Shown piece after piece: positions 18,535-27,203 of a stretch of 64,000 bases of DNA. The stretch covers positions 372,001 through 436,000 of the forward strand of contig OZ250185.1 in the NCBI GenBank assembly GCA_965238265.1. The letters run 5' to 3'. This stretch comes from JAJDUF01 sp965238265 (GTDB lineage: Bacteria; Chloroflexota; UBA11872; UBA12225; JAJDUF01). Positions within the stretch are counted from its first letter, which is position 1; every line of letters begins with the position of its first letter. The position numbers and the translations under genes are program-made. Below the pieces are notes generated by a model that did no database searches, had not been told where the DNA came from, and worked only from the letters and a program-made list of their open reading frames with translations.

Positions 18535-18680
18535 AGGCGTGCGCCGCCTGAGCGAGGGCGCGATTGCGTTTGGGTTGGCGCTGTGCTACAACCGCCCTAC
18601 CGGAATACGCCGACAGTCGTGCCGCACGTGGCCGGCTCTAGGCCACGCGGCCGCGCGGTTCTGCTGAGAGGAGAGAGCAG

Positions 18681-19820
18681 ATGCCCAACACAGCCAGCGC
18701 CACCATCTTTGAGGAGCTTGGAGTCACACCGGTCATTAATGCACGGGGCAATCAGACTGTCCTCGGCGGGTCCATGTTTGCGCCCAAGGTGCAGGAGACC
18801 ATGGACGCCGCCAACCGCTATTTCGTGGACATGGGCGCCCTGCAGGAGCGGAGCGGCGAGATTATCGCCGAGCTAGTGGGCTGTGAGGCGGCCTTTGTCA
18901 CTCCTGGCTGCGCCGCAGCGTTGGCGCTCGGGACGGCGGGCTGTATCGCCAGGGACGACGTGGAGAAGATGGCCCGCCTGCCCGACACGACCGGGATGAA
19001 GCGGAACGTCCTCATCCAAGCCAGTCAGCGCTATCACTACGAGCGCGCGACCACCATCGTCGGCGCGCGTCTCGTTGAGGTAGGCGATGCGCGTGGCACC
19101 CAAGCCGAGCAGCTCGCCGCCGCCATGGACGACGATACGGCCGTTGTGCTCGTCCCGGCCCACCTCGATGGGCACGGCAGGGCATTGCCCCTGACCGAGG
19201 TGATCGCCATTGCCCACGAGCACGAGGTCCCGGTCTTGGTGGATGCTGCGTCGCAGATCTATCCCGTCGAGCGGCTGCGAAGCTGGACGGCAATGGGCGC
19301 CGATCTCGTCGGGTTTGGCGCGAAGTATTTCGGTGGCGGTAACTCCGCCGGGCTGCTCTGCGGCCGGAAGGACCTGGTGACCTCGGCCGCTATGCAGGGC
19401 TTCATCGGCTTTGAGCTGGGCGAGGGACGTGGTCGGGTCTTCGGACGCCCTCTCAAGCTCGACCGTCAGGAGATCATGGCAACCGTGGTGGCCGTGCGCG
19501 AATGGGTGACGATGGACCACGAAGTACGCATCCAGCAGGTACAGCGGCGTATTGATACGCTCGTAAGCGGCTTAGGGACGGTGGCAGCGGTGCAGACCGG
19601 TCTCCATGTTGGGCAGCGCTTCGGCGCACCGGCCCTCTGTATCCGGATTGATCCCGCCTCCGGCTACACGGGCGAAAGCGTGCGCGCGGCGTTGCAGGCC
19701 GGCAATCCGAGCATCGTGGTGGGCGGTGACGGTGATGAACTTGACCTTAATCTCGGCACCGTCGGCGACGGGGATGAGGCGGTGATTGCCGCGCGCTTGC
19801 GCGAGATTCTGGCCACCTAA
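18681..19820 (+). CDS. PLP-dependent enzyme of the SelA / glucosaminate ammonia-lyase-like family
   Basis: A 379-residue fold-type I PLP enzyme. The start GVTPVINARGNQTVLGGSM is typical of SelA-related proteins. The phosphate-binding loop region is VTPGCAAALALG, Asp188 in VLVDAASQ should pair with the pyridine nitrogen, and Lys215 in FGAKYFGGGNSAG is the likely Schiff-base lysine. A strong ribosome binding site (GAGAGGAGAGAG) precedes the ATG. SelA itself is unlikely: no selB, selD or tRNA-Sec is nearby. Relatives are D-glucosaminate-6-phosphate ammonia lyases and similar sugar-acid enzymes; the substrate is open. Confidence 0.82.
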   Translation: MPNTASATIFEELGVTPVINARGNQTVLGGSMFAPKVQETMDAANRYFVDMGALQERSGEIIAELVGCEAAFVTPGCAAALALGTAGCIARDDVEKMARLPDTTGMKRNVLIQASQRYHYERATTIVGARLVEVGDARGTQAEQLAAAMDDDTAVVLVPAHLDGHGRALPLTEVIAIAHEHEVPVLVDAASQIYPVERLRSWTAMGADLVGFGAKYFGGGNSAGLLCGRKDLVTSAAMQGFIGFELGEGRGRVFGRPLKLDRQEIMATVVAVREWVTMDHEVRIQQVQRRIDTLVSGLGTVAAVQTGLHVGQRFGAPALCIRIDPASGYTGESVRAALQAGNPSIVVGGDGDELDLNLGTVGDGDEAVIAARLREILAT

Positions 19821-19870
19821 GCGCACGAGCCGATGACCTAGCTCCCCGGGTGAGAGGCCGCGCCGGTGCC

Positions 19871-19939
19871 CGTCATTCCCGCGCAAGCGGGAATCCAGTT
19901 GCCGCGGCACTCTGGACTCCGGCTTTCGCCGGAGTGACG
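19871..19939. repeat. Dispersed palindromic repeat pair (CGTCATTCC family), copy 1
   Basis: Two hairpins, CGTCATTCCCGCGCAAGCGG... (19871-19898) and its inverse-oriented partner ending CCGGAGTGACG (19912-19939), arranged head to head like a BIME/REP pair. It overlaps the 3' end of the UDP-glucose dehydrogenase gene and provides that gene's stop codon. Confidence 0.85.
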
Positions 19940-21351
19940 ATGGGAGGGGGAGTGCCGCGGGACGGGGCCGCCGCCAGTGCTCCGGTACGGCGCTCGCCGT
20001 TGCTGCTCGCCGCGGGCGCAGCGGCCTCCCTCGCGTCGTGTGTGGGCCCGTTGGTGCCACCGCGACCGATGCCGTGATAGATGAAGCCCAGCGCGCGCAT
20101 CGCGTCGGGATCGTAGATGTTGCGCCCGTCAATGATAATGGGATGCTTCATCACTGCGTGGAGCCGGGGCAGATCGAGGTGCTTGAACTCGTTCCAATCG
20201 GTCACCACAATGGTGGCATCGGCGGTGGCAGCCGCAGCGTAGGGGTCGTCCTGATAGTGGACGTGCGGCAGCATGCGGCGGGCACTCGGCATAGCGACCG
20301 GATCGTAGGCCCGCACGACGGCGCCCTCGGCCTCCAGTAGCTGCGCCAGCGCCACTGCCGGCGCGTCGCGCAAATCGTCCGTATTGGGCTTGAACGATAG
20401 GCCCAGCAGCGCCAGCGTGCGGTTTTCCAACGTGCCAAAGAGGTCAATGAGCTTCTGGATCACTCGTAGCCGCTGGTCCTGATTAATCTCGATGACCGTG
20501 CGGAGCAGCTGCGGATGGCAGCCATGGACCGCTGCGACGTGTGCCAGCGCGCTGACATCCTTGGGGAAGCAGCTCCCGCCCCAGCCGAGGCCCGCGTCCA
20601 AGAAGGCCCGGCCAATCCGCTTGTCCAGCCCCATGCCGTCGGCCACCACGCGAATGTCCGCGCCGGTGCGCTCGCAGATCAGGGCGACCTCGTTGATAAA
20701 GCTAATCTTCGTGGCCAGGAACGCATTCGAGGCATATTTGATCATCTCGGCGCTACGTAGGTCAGTAATGAGGATGGGGCAGCCGAGTGGCCGGTAGAGG
20801 ACGGCAGCGTGCTCTGCCGCCGCGCGGCGGTCCGCGCCGAGCACTACCCGGTCGGGATGCAAGAAGTCGGCGACGGCCGAGCCTTCGCGCAGGAACTCCG
20901 GGTTTGCCACCACGTCGAAGGACACCTTATCCGCCAGCTCGCGGGCCAGAATATGGTCAACGCGATCACCGGTCCCAATCGGCACGGTGCTCTTGGTGAT
21001 GATGGTAGCCGGATGCCGCAGGACCTTGCCGATGCCGGCGGCTGCCTGCCGCACATAACGGAGGTCCGCTTCACCCGTCGGACCGGCCGGGGTGTTGACG
21101 GCAATAAAGATAAACTCGCTGTCGCGCAGCGCGTCGGCGTAGGACCCGGTAAACGAGAGACGACCGGCGCCGGCGTTGCGCCGGACCAGCTCCTCAAGAC
21201 TTGGCTCGTAGAGTGGCAGCACACCGCGGTTCAAGTCGGCGATCTTCGCTGTGTCTATGTCGAGGCACACCACTTGGTTGCCAAGCTCGGCAAAACATGT
21301 GCCGGTCACCAAGCCAACGTAGCCGGCGCCAATAACCGTAATGCGGTTCAT
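19873..21351 (-). CDS. UDP-glucose 6-dehydrogenase
   Basis: Oxidises UDP-glucose twice with NAD to UDP-glucuronate for envelope polysaccharide. The N-terminal NAD fold starts MNRITVIGAGYVGLVTG. The central helix holds the substrate-binding Lys in AEMIKYASNAFLATKISF. Catalytic Cys261 lies in GWGGSCFPKD. The C-terminal UDP-binding domain ends at about residue 429 (ALGFIYHGIGRG). Beyond this is a 63-residue Ala/Pro-rich tail, and the last 22 residues (from IVTPAKAGVQ) and the stop codon are encoded by a dispersed palindromic repeat at 19871-19939. The enzyme core is complete, so activity is likely unaffected. Confidence 0.95.
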   Translation of the reverse strand: MNRITVIGAGYVGLVTGTCFAELGNQVVCLDIDTAKIADLNRGVLPLYEPSLEELVRRNAGAGRLSFTGSYADALRDSEFIFIAVNTPAGPTGEADLRYVRQAAAGIGKVLRHPATIITKSTVPIGTGDRVDHILARELADKVSFDVVANPEFLREGSAVADFLHPDRVVLGADRRAAAEHAAVLYRPLGCPILITDLRSAEMIKYASNAFLATKISFINEVALICERTGADIRVVADGMGLDKRIGRAFLDAGLGWGGSCFPKDVSALAHVAAVHGCHPQLLRTVIEINQDQRLRVIQKLIDLFGTLENRTLALLGLSFKPNTDDLRDAPAVALAQLLEAEGAVVRAYDPVAMPSARRMLPHVHYQDDPYAAAATADATIVVTDWNEFKHLDLPRLHAVMKHPIIIDGRNIYDPDAMRALGFIYHGIGRGGTNGPTHDAREAAAPAASSNGERRTGALAAAPSRGTPPPIVTPAKAGVQSAAATGFPLARE

Positions 21352-21480
21352 GCTCGGACCACCTCACTGGGGGATTAATGCCGCGGATGGCTGCCCACAC
21401 GGAGAGCGGCCGGGACCGCCGCTATCCATCAGCCTACCAGGTGAGTTGGCCATCCACGCGGCTCCGGGGACAGTGGGCTG

Positions 21481-21604
21481 ATAAGAGTAGGTTTTCGTGT
21501 GGAGGAGCACACCTACCCCCCATCCCTCCCTGAAGGGAAGGGGCTGCCGGGCGCCGGGCGGACTCCCCTGCCCTGGAGGGAAGGGGCCGGGGGTTAGGTC
21601 CAAC
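21481..21604. repeat. Mosaic intergenic repeat with conserved ends, copy 1
   Basis: Left end ATAAGAGTAGGTTTTCGTG and right end GGGGGTTAGGTCCAAC are shared, in the same orientation, with the element at 58054-58208, while the middles differ. The interior here contains C-rich and G-rich arms (CCCATCCCTCCC, AGGGAAGGGG) that can pair. Confidence 0.6.
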
Positions 21605-21651
21605 GGGCCACAACGCCGGCGTCCCCATTGGCTTGAGCTACGCGCTGCACG

Positions 21652-21909
21652 CTAGGGCGTAGTCGCGCTCAACTCCGGCCACGGCAAGGGGAGGGGCACG
21701 TCTCGCACCTTGGCACCTGGACGATGACGGGAGAGCAGCGCTATCCAGCGGCGTGCCGATTCGACCGATGGTAGCCCCGCGATTTCCCGTCGACCGCCAA
21801 CGTAGACGGCATACAAGTCCTGGCCACCCGGCCCCGCATAGGGTGCCAGGGACCAGCCCGGTGGAAGATCATCTACTGCCGGCGTGAAGCGGCTTTCCGT
21901 CGTCATCAT
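21652..21909 (-). CDS. Small hypothetical protein
   Basis: An 85-residue frame starting MMTTESRF, with GAGGGG about 6 bases upstream of the first ATG, which favours this start over the longer frame reaching 22026. It reads PPGWSLAPYAGPGGQDLYAV then YVGGRREIAGLPSVESARRW, the kind of alternating pattern seen in real small domains. No family recognised. It stands alone between the UGDH gene and a divergent small frame. Confidence 0.45.
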   Translation of the reverse strand: MMTTESRFTPAVDDLPPGWSLAPYAGPGGQDLYAVYVGGRREIAGLPSVESARRWIALLSRHRPGAKVRDVPLPLPWPELSATTP

Positions 21910-22035
21910 CACTGCCCCTCGGTACGACGACATGCTTTGGTCTGAGTCAGCCTTGCTACGAATCCTGAACGAGTCACCGCAGCCCAAGTTGCAGTGGCCC
22001 GGAGGAAAAGTTTTAGCGTAGATCACTCATAGTCC

Positions 22036-22062
22036 TTGACAATAGCACCATGATAGTATACG
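22036..22062 (+). promoter_or_regulatory. Putative promoter upstream of a small frame
   Basis: TTGACA (22036-22041), 15-bp spacer and TATACG (22057-22062). The short spacer weakens the call. It lies about 88 bp upstream of the frame starting at 22150. Confidence 0.35.
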
Positions 22063-22149
22063 CCACACCTATCGCCAGGGATGACCTGGGGTTTCCGCTC
22101 AGAGGACGGCCGCAGCGGAGCGGCCGAGTTGTAACCGGGAGGATGACCG

Positions 22150-22482
22150 ATGAAGGTCAGCGCAGCGTGGGCACCGCCAGCTCCGGATGGGCCAATGGCC
22201 CCCAACACGGTGCGGCCCGAGCCGGGCCAAGGACATGACCCAGCAGGATTGGTGCAGCAGATCCTGGGGCCAGGCGAGAGTGCTTGCCGACGGATCACCA
22301 CGGCTGTCCCCGAAAGGGAGCCGGTGCCAAGCCCCGTCTATCGTTGCACAGTACCGGACGAGCACTGGCGGACGCTCCCGGCGCTGTATCGGCAGCTGCG
22401 AGGACAAGGGTATCGCTTCGATATGACCCGCGTACCTGGCGGCGGCCAAGAGCTGCGTATCTGGCCACAGCGTCGTGGCTAG
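22150..22482 (+). CDS. Small hypothetical protein
   Basis: A 110-residue frame with GGGAGG 7 bases ahead of its ATG and a promoter-like sequence about 90 bp upstream. The first 60 residues are Pro-rich and probably disordered; the second half (VYRCTVPDEHWRTLPALYRQ, LRGQGYRFDMTRVPGG) looks like a small alpha/beta unit. No family recognised; the assignment rests on the ribosome binding site and local composition. Confidence 0.42.
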   Translation: MKVSAAWAPPAPDGPMAPNTVRPEPGQGHDPAGLVQQILGPGESACRRITTAVPEREPVPSPVYRCTVPDEHWRTLPALYRQLRGQGYRFDMTRVPGGGQELRIWPQRRG

Positions 22483-22823
22483 GCGCTTCGCCAACGCTGG
22501 CGAATGAGTATACGCGGGCACGATGCCCTCGTTGCCCAGCAGAGTAGAGCCGTGGCTGGTGGCAGGCTGCTGGCCACGGCTCGCTCCTGGTGCTTACGGA
22601 GACCGCATTACTAGCGCAGCGCTACGAACTGCGGGCAGAGACCCGGGCCATCACCATAGCCAAGTCGGCGGTTGGCTGGTAGACTGGAGCGAACCGCCCG
22701 CAGCAGTGTGTAGCTGTGGCCCTTAGCCAATCCGGGTGACACCCTCCGAGAACACTACCCTGAACCCGGTGGCCGCTCTCTCCTTCGAGTACCATCTCGG
22801 CAGCGGTTGTTTTCCAGGGCGGC
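22483..22823. other. Gene-free intergenic region
   Basis: About 340 bp without a credible gene, RNA or strong promoter. Only short frames without ribosome binding sites were seen. Confidence 0.4.
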
Positions 22824-23603
22824 ATGGTGACAAGCTCCCGCGTGCTCCTGCGTGGCGTCGCAGTGGCCTATGAGCACGTAGGAGACGGGGTGCCCATCAT
22901 GGTGCTCCACGGCTGGGGTACCCAAGCTGCTGCCGTGCGACCAATCGTTGACTGTCTCGGGGATCGATGGCGGGTCTGCGCCCCCGACCTGCCGGGGTTC
23001 GGCGCCAGCATGGCTCCACCGGAAGCCTGGAGCGTCCGCGACTATGCCGCCATCGTCCGGGCGCTGATGGAGCGCTTGGACATGGGCGCAGCACACATCA
23101 TCGGTCATTCGTTTGGTGGCCGCATTGGGATTGTGCTGGCCTCAGAATCTCCGGCGGTGGTACGGCGGTTGATCCTGGTGAATAGCGCCGGCGTTAGGCA
23201 CCCTCACGGCTGGAAAGGCCGGCTGCGGGCCGCCGCTATGCACGGCGGCCAACGGGTGCTCGCGGCCACCGGCCGGCCCGCCGCCGGCAGCTGGCGCGAC
23301 CGGCTGCGGGCCTGGGCTGCGGAGCGCTTCGGATCGGACGACTACCGCGCCGCCGGGCGGTTGCGGCCCACCTTTCTCCGGGTGGTAAACGAAGACCTGC
23401 ACTCGCGGCTGCCGGCTATCCAAGCGCCCACGCTCCTGATCTGGGGAGACAAAGATCGGGAGACGCCGCTGGCGCAGGGGCAGCTGATGGAGCAAGCCAT
23501 CCCGAGGGCACGGCTGGAGGTGTTCGCCGGTGCGGGACACTATTCGTATCTCGATCAACCGCCCGGGTTCTGCGCCCTGGTGCGATCTTTTCTGCGCTCG
23601 TAG
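22824..23603 (+). CDS. Alpha/beta hydrolase
   Basis: A 259-residue soluble alpha/beta hydrolase. The oxyanion-hole motif is LHGWG, the nucleophile elbow is GHSFGG (Ser), the acid is in IWGDKD, and the catalytic His is in GAGHYSYLDQP, so the triad is complete. Substrate unknown. It ends 6 bp before the MurF-like gene and is probably cotranscribed with it, which hints at a role beside cell-wall precursor metabolism without proving one. Confidence 0.85.
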   Translation: MVTSSRVLLRGVAVAYEHVGDGVPIMVLHGWGTQAAAVRPIVDCLGDRWRVCAPDLPGFGASMAPPEAWSVRDYAAIVRALMERLDMGAAHIIGHSFGGRIGIVLASESPAVVRRLILVNSAGVRHPHGWKGRLRAAAMHGGQRVLAATGRPAAGSWRDRLRAWAAERFGSDDYRAAGRLRPTFLRVVNEDLHSRLPAIQAPTLLIWGDKDRETPLAQGQLMEQAIPRARLEVFAGAGHYSYLDQPPGFCALVRSFLRS

Positions 23604-23609
23604 CGGCTC

Positions 23610-25253
23610 ATGAGCAGCATCAGCTTGCCTGTGACTCTCTGGCTTGTCGCTGGCGCGGCGTCCGCGGTGTGGCTGCTGGCCGGCTGGCAGTGGCTCGCGC
23701 GTTTGCTCCACATGCTCCAAGGTGAGGGTTATCACCAGCGCTACTTTGTCCGCTGGCTGCTCCGAGCCGGCCGGCGCCACCAAATCATCTTCACCGCAGC
23801 GCTGCTCCTGCCATTGCTCACCGCCGGTCTCCAGGCTGCGCCGTGGCCGGCTTGGCTCCCGCTCCTCGGTCTTGTCGCCTGGGGCCTCGGGGGCCTGCTC
23901 TGGCTGCTACGGTTCCGGGCCCCTCCGGCCAAGCGCCCGCTCCACTGGACGCCGAAGGCGCTGCTGCTGGCAACGCTCGTCTGCTTCCAGGTCCTGCTGG
24001 TAGCGGTGGCGCTCGCGGTCGTCAGTTCCCAAGGCGGCGGCGTGAGCGGTGGGGTGATGGGCCTGGCGGCCGGCCTGGCCCTGCTACCGGCGCTGCTGTT
24101 GGCGGCGACGGTCGTCGTGTGGCCGGCGCAGGCGGTAGGAGCGGCGCTGCTCTTGCGGGCAGCGCGGCGCAAGCTGCGGGCAAGCAGCGCTCGCGTCATC
24201 GGGATCACCGGCAGCTATGGCAAGACCAGTACCAAGGAGTTTGTGAGCACGCTCCTCGCTGCCCGGTACCGTGTGCTGAAGACACCGGAGAGCTACAATA
24301 CCCCGCTGGGCATCGCGCGGGTGCTGCTGCGCGACCTGCGCCCGGACCACGACTACATAGTGGTCGAACTGGGCGCTTACGGGCCGGGCGAAATCCGCAG
24401 GCTGTGCCAGTTGGTCAGACCGCGCATTGGGGTACTGACAGCCATCGGACCGCAGCACCTGGAGCGATTCGGCTCCATCGAGCACATTGCGGCCGCCAAA
24501 TATGAGCTGATCGAGTCGTTGCCCGCGGACGGTGTGGCAGTGTTCAATGCGGATGACCCGCGCTGCCGGGCCTTGGCTGCCCAGACGGCGGGGCAGGTCA
24601 TCCGCTACAGTGTGCAGGAGCCGCCAGGACCGGACGTACACCTGGCGGCTGTGCAAGTAGAGCACGGTCAGCGGTGCGCGAGCTTCACGATTCAGGATGA
24701 CGGCGGCGCCGCGCAGCCCGTCACCGTCGCGCTGCTAGGTCTGACGAACGTGAGCAATGTGTTGGCAGCAGTTGCGGTGGCACGGCTTTGCGGGCTGTCC
24801 CTGGCTGAGATCGCCAGCGCGGCGCGCGACATCGAGCCGGTGCCGCATCGCTTACAGCCGCTTGACGGGGCGGGCGGCGTCCTGGTCATTGACGATGCCT
24901 ACAACTCTAATCCGGTCGGGGCCGCGGCGGCGCTCGACGTGTTGGCCGCCGTGCCGGGCCGACGCAAGCTGCTGGTGACACCGGGGATGGTAGAACTCGG
25001 CGAGCAGCACGAGGTCGAGCACGAGGCGCTAGGCCGGCGCGCCGCCGCGGTCTGCGACACGGTGGTGCTGATCGGACCGAGCCGCACCGCGCCGATCCTC
25101 GCCGGACTACGGGCCGCGGCGTTCCCCTCCGAGCGCGTCGTCGTGGTGGCGAGCCTGGCCGAGGCCACAGCGCGCTTGGCCACCCTGCTCGGGCCTGATG
25201 ACGTCGTGCTGTTCGAGAATGACCTGCCGGATACCTATGACGAGGCCGTGTGA
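23610..25253 (+). CDS. Membrane-anchored MurF-like Mur ligase
   Basis: A 547-residue protein whose last about 350 residues are a Mur ligase. ATP-binding loop GITGSYGKTSTKEF, the ELGAYGPGEI segment, IGPQHLERFGSIE and IDDAYNSNPVGAAAAL match MurF best (D-Ala-D-Ala addition to UDP-MurNAc-tripeptide). The first about 195 residues are four or five membrane helices in place of the uridine-binding domain 1 of ordinary MurF. Position between a hydrolase and mraY supports a peptidoglycan role. It may be the cell's MurF or a paralogue acting on a lipid-linked or amidated substrate; the specificity is inferred only from motifs. Confidence 0.85.
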   Translation: MSSISLPVTLWLVAGAASAVWLLAGWQWLARLLHMLQGEGYHQRYFVRWLLRAGRRHQIIFTAALLLPLLTAGLQAAPWPAWLPLLGLVAWGLGGLLWLLRFRAPPAKRPLHWTPKALLLATLVCFQVLLVAVALAVVSSQGGGVSGGVMGLAAGLALLPALLLAATVVVWPAQAVGAALLLRAARRKLRASSARVIGITGSYGKTSTKEFVSTLLAARYRVLKTPESYNTPLGIARVLLRDLRPDHDYIVVELGAYGPGEIRRLCQLVRPRIGVLTAIGPQHLERFGSIEHIAAAKYELIESLPADGVAVFNADDPRCRALAAQTAGQVIRYSVQEPPGPDVHLAAVQVEHGQRCASFTIQDDGGAAQPVTVALLGLTNVSNVLAAVAVARLCGLSLAEIASAARDIEPVPHRLQPLDGAGGVLVIDDAYNSNPVGAAAALDVLAAVPGRRKLLVTPGMVELGEQHEVEHEALGRRAAAVCDTVVLIGPSRTAPILAGLRAAAFPSERVVVVASLAEATARLATLLGPDDVVLFENDLPDTYDEAV

Positions 25254-25313
25254 CGGTGTACGCAGGTTAGGTTCTGTTGGCATTTGAGATAGAAGGCGGT
25301 TCCATCCCCCTTG

Positions 25314-25409
25314 CGTCATTCCGGCGGAAGCCGGAATCCAGGCGTCTGGGGCAGCGGACATGGCAAGACAGCGGACCCGCTCTGGATTCCCGCTTTCGCG
25401 GGAATGACG
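25314..25409. repeat. Dispersed palindromic repeat pair (CGTCATTCC family), copy 2
   Basis: Two inverted units, 25314-25341 (CGTCATTCCGGCGGAAGCCG...) and 25382-25409 (CTGGATTCCCGCTTTCGCGG...), flank a 40-bp spacer between the MurF-like and mraY genes. Each unit is itself a hairpin. Confidence 0.85.
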
Positions 25410-25435
25410 GGGAAATGTCAACGCGCCCTAGGCCA

Positions 25436-25462
25436 GGCCAGAGAGGGGGCCGGGGGATGAGG
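25436..25462. repeat. Palindromic repeat fragment (C-rich/G-rich family, copy c)
   Basis: GAGAGGGGGCCGGGGGATGAGGC is the G-rich half-element found near other family members, lying just upstream of mraY. Confidence 0.5.
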
Positions 25463-25479
25463 CGGTTCCGAGGTTGGCC

Positions 25480-26454
25480 ATGACCGACGCATTAGCTACA
25501 ACCTTGCTGGTGTGTTTGGCCGCGCTGGTCGCAGCGCCAGGATTGATCCGCGGGCTACGTGTACTCGGTCTCCAAACGCTGCACCGGCTGAAGACGGACC
25601 GCGACAACCGAGCGTTTGTCCGGCTCCACGAGCACAAGAGCGGTACGCCGGTGGGTGGCGGATTGCTGATGGTCGTTGCCGGGGCCGGGGCCGGGGTGCT
25701 CGCCCTCGATGGCTGGTCACAGTTGGTGGTGTTGGCCGCGCTCCTCGCCTTTGCCGTGCTGGGGCTGGCCGATGACGTGTCCAAAGGCCTGGCGCGCGCC
25801 GGCATCTGGCGAGACGACCTACCGGCGCTGCCGCGCTTTGTGGTCCAGTGGCTCATCAGCGGAGGCGTGGCCGTGGCCCTCTGGCGAGGGCTGGGCATAC
25901 ATACTGTGTATGTGCCCTGGATCGGTAGTCTCGATCTGGACTTCGGCTATGTCCTGCTGGCAACGTTCGCCATCGTGACCACGGTCAACGCCGTTGGCGT
26001 GACGGACGGCCTCGACGGCCTGGCCGGCGGCCTACTGGTGATCGCCTTCGGCGCGCTCCTGACGGTCGCGCTGCTGCGTGGCCGTACCGACCTCGCTCTG
26101 GTCTGCGGCGCGCTGATCGGCAGCACGCTGGCCTTTCTGTTCTTCAATATGCATCCAGCGCGGATTTTTATGGGCGACGTTGGCTCACAGGCGCTCGGCG
26201 CGGCGCTCGTGGTCATCGCCCTGCTGCTCGACGTGCTGATACCGTTCGCCCTCTTGATCGGCGTGTTTGCCGTCGAACTGAGTACGAGCCTGATCCAGAT
26301 CGTGGCCCTGCGGCTGGGTCGCCGGGTGTTCCGCATTGCTCCGTTGCACCATCACTTCGAGGCCCTGGGCTGGCCGGAGACGCAGATCACGCACCGTTTT
26401 TGGATGGTGGGCATCGTGCTCGCCCTAGGCGCACTGCTGTTAGCAAACAACTAA
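25480..26454 (+). CDS. mraY: Phospho-N-acetylmuramoyl-pentapeptide transferase (MraY)
   Basis: Integral membrane enzyme that joins phospho-MurNAc-pentapeptide to undecaprenyl phosphate, forming lipid I. The 324-residue protein has about ten membrane helices and the family motifs HEHKSGTPVGGG (loop 1), LADDVSKGL with the catalytic acidic pair, VTDGLDGLAGG, FMGDVGSQALG and HHHFEALGWPE near the end. The last motif separates MraY from WecA. Start ATG at 25480 is preferred over TTG two codons upstream. It follows the MurF-like gene, with ddl beyond an inserted opposite-strand gene. Confidence 0.95.
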   Translation: MTDALATTLLVCLAALVAAPGLIRGLRVLGLQTLHRLKTDRDNRAFVRLHEHKSGTPVGGGLLMVVAGAGAGVLALDGWSQLVVLAALLAFAVLGLADDVSKGLARAGIWRDDLPALPRFVVQWLISGGVAVALWRGLGIHTVYVPWIGSLDLDFGYVLLATFAIVTTVNAVGVTDGLDGLAGGLLVIAFGALLTVALLRGRTDLALVCGALIGSTLAFLFFNMHPARIFMGDVGSQALGAALVVIALLLDVLIPFALLIGVFAVELSTSLIQIVALRLGRRVFRIAPLHHHFEALGWPETQITHRFWMVGIVLALGALLLANN

Positions 26455-26474
26455 GCACACCAGCGCCTCATCCC

Positions 26475-26502
26475 CGTCATTCCGGCGTAGGCCGGAATCC
26501 AG
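26475..26502. repeat. Dispersed palindromic repeat, single unit (copy 3)
   Basis: CGTCATTCCGGCGTAGGCCG... forms one hairpin immediately after mraY and just outside the 3' end of the coiled-coil gene. Confidence 0.8.
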
Positions 26503-26509
26503 GCGGCGC

Positions 26510-26995
26510 CTACCCAGCCGAAGTGAGCACGGCCACGATCAAGGCAACGATCAAGGCCACATACCCCGCCATCATCACGCCAGCGAGGGTGAAGATAGTC
26601 TGCCGGAGGGCGCGCTCCATATCCGACTTGGCAGCCGAGATGCCGGTCTCGATGCTGGTCTGGATGTTGGACTGGAGCGCGGCCATGTCCGCTTTCGTGG
26701 TTGTCCGGAGCGTGGCTATGTCCGCTTTCGTGGTCACCTGGAGCGCGGCGAGGCCTGACTGGAGCGTGGCTGTGTCCTCCTTCGTGGCCGCCTGGAGCGC
26801 GGCGAGGCCTGACTGGAGCGTGGCTATGTCCTCCCGCGTGGCCACCTGGAACGCGGCCATGTCCTCCTTCAGGGCCACCTGGAGCGCGGCCAGATCGGCT
26901 TTCGTGGCCAAGTGGGGCAAGACCGCCTTGATCTCGCCAAGCTCGGCCTTGGTGGCGTAGTGCTCGCTCACGTCGACCGGTGCTGTTGCTACCAT
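26510..26995 (-). CDS. Coiled-coil protein with C-terminal membrane anchor
   Basis: A 161-residue protein. Residues about 15-125 are near-perfect repeats of an amphipathic helix (LAALQVALKEDMAAFQVATR, ATLQSGLAALQ, TTKADIATLR and similar), a long coiled coil. The C-terminus is a membrane helix (TLAGVMMAGYVALIVALIV). The layout resembles DUF1640-type proteins. ATG at 26995 with GAGGTGG upstream fits better than GTG at 27004. It has the best consensus promoter in the window (27071-27099). It sits on the opposite strand in the middle of the cell-wall cluster and ends beside a palindromic repeat, suggesting later insertion. Confidence 0.72.
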   Translation of the reverse strand: MVATAPVDVSEHYATKAELGEIKAVLPHLATKADLAALQVALKEDMAAFQVATREDIATLQSGLAALQAATKEDTATLQSGLAALQVTTKADIATLRTTTKADMAALQSNIQTSIETGISAAKSDMERALRQTIFTLAGVMMAGYVALIVALIVAVLTSAG

Positions 26996-27070
26996 GACTT
27001 CCACCTCGTTCGCCGCTTCCTGACTCTAGCACGCGCAGCGGACCTCCCAGCACGTGAGGGAGAACAATTC

Positions 27071-27099
27071 AATATACAAATTATGTTGTCGCTTGTCAA
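27071..27099 (-). promoter_or_regulatory. Consensus-like promoter for the coiled-coil gene
   Basis: On the minus strand TTGACA (27099-27094), a 17-bp spacer and TATATT (27076-27071). This is near-consensus for a housekeeping sigma factor and lies in an unusually AT-rich patch for this genome; the predicted leader is about 70 nt. Confidence 0.65.
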
Positions 27100-27203
27100 G
27101 GTGGGCCTCCCTGGACGACGAGGGTGAGGCGCGCCTTTTGGTATAACTATCCGGCGGCCCCCGGCCAGTTTTGGCCCTATCCCACGCTCCTGAGCTACGT
27201 GCG

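Noticed and set aside
17995..18876. A 293-codon plus-strand frame over the insertion remnant as an intact gene
   Set aside because: Only the segment around 18208-18400 resembles a transposase C-terminus; the frame overruns the start of the PLP enzyme gene and lacks a start region.
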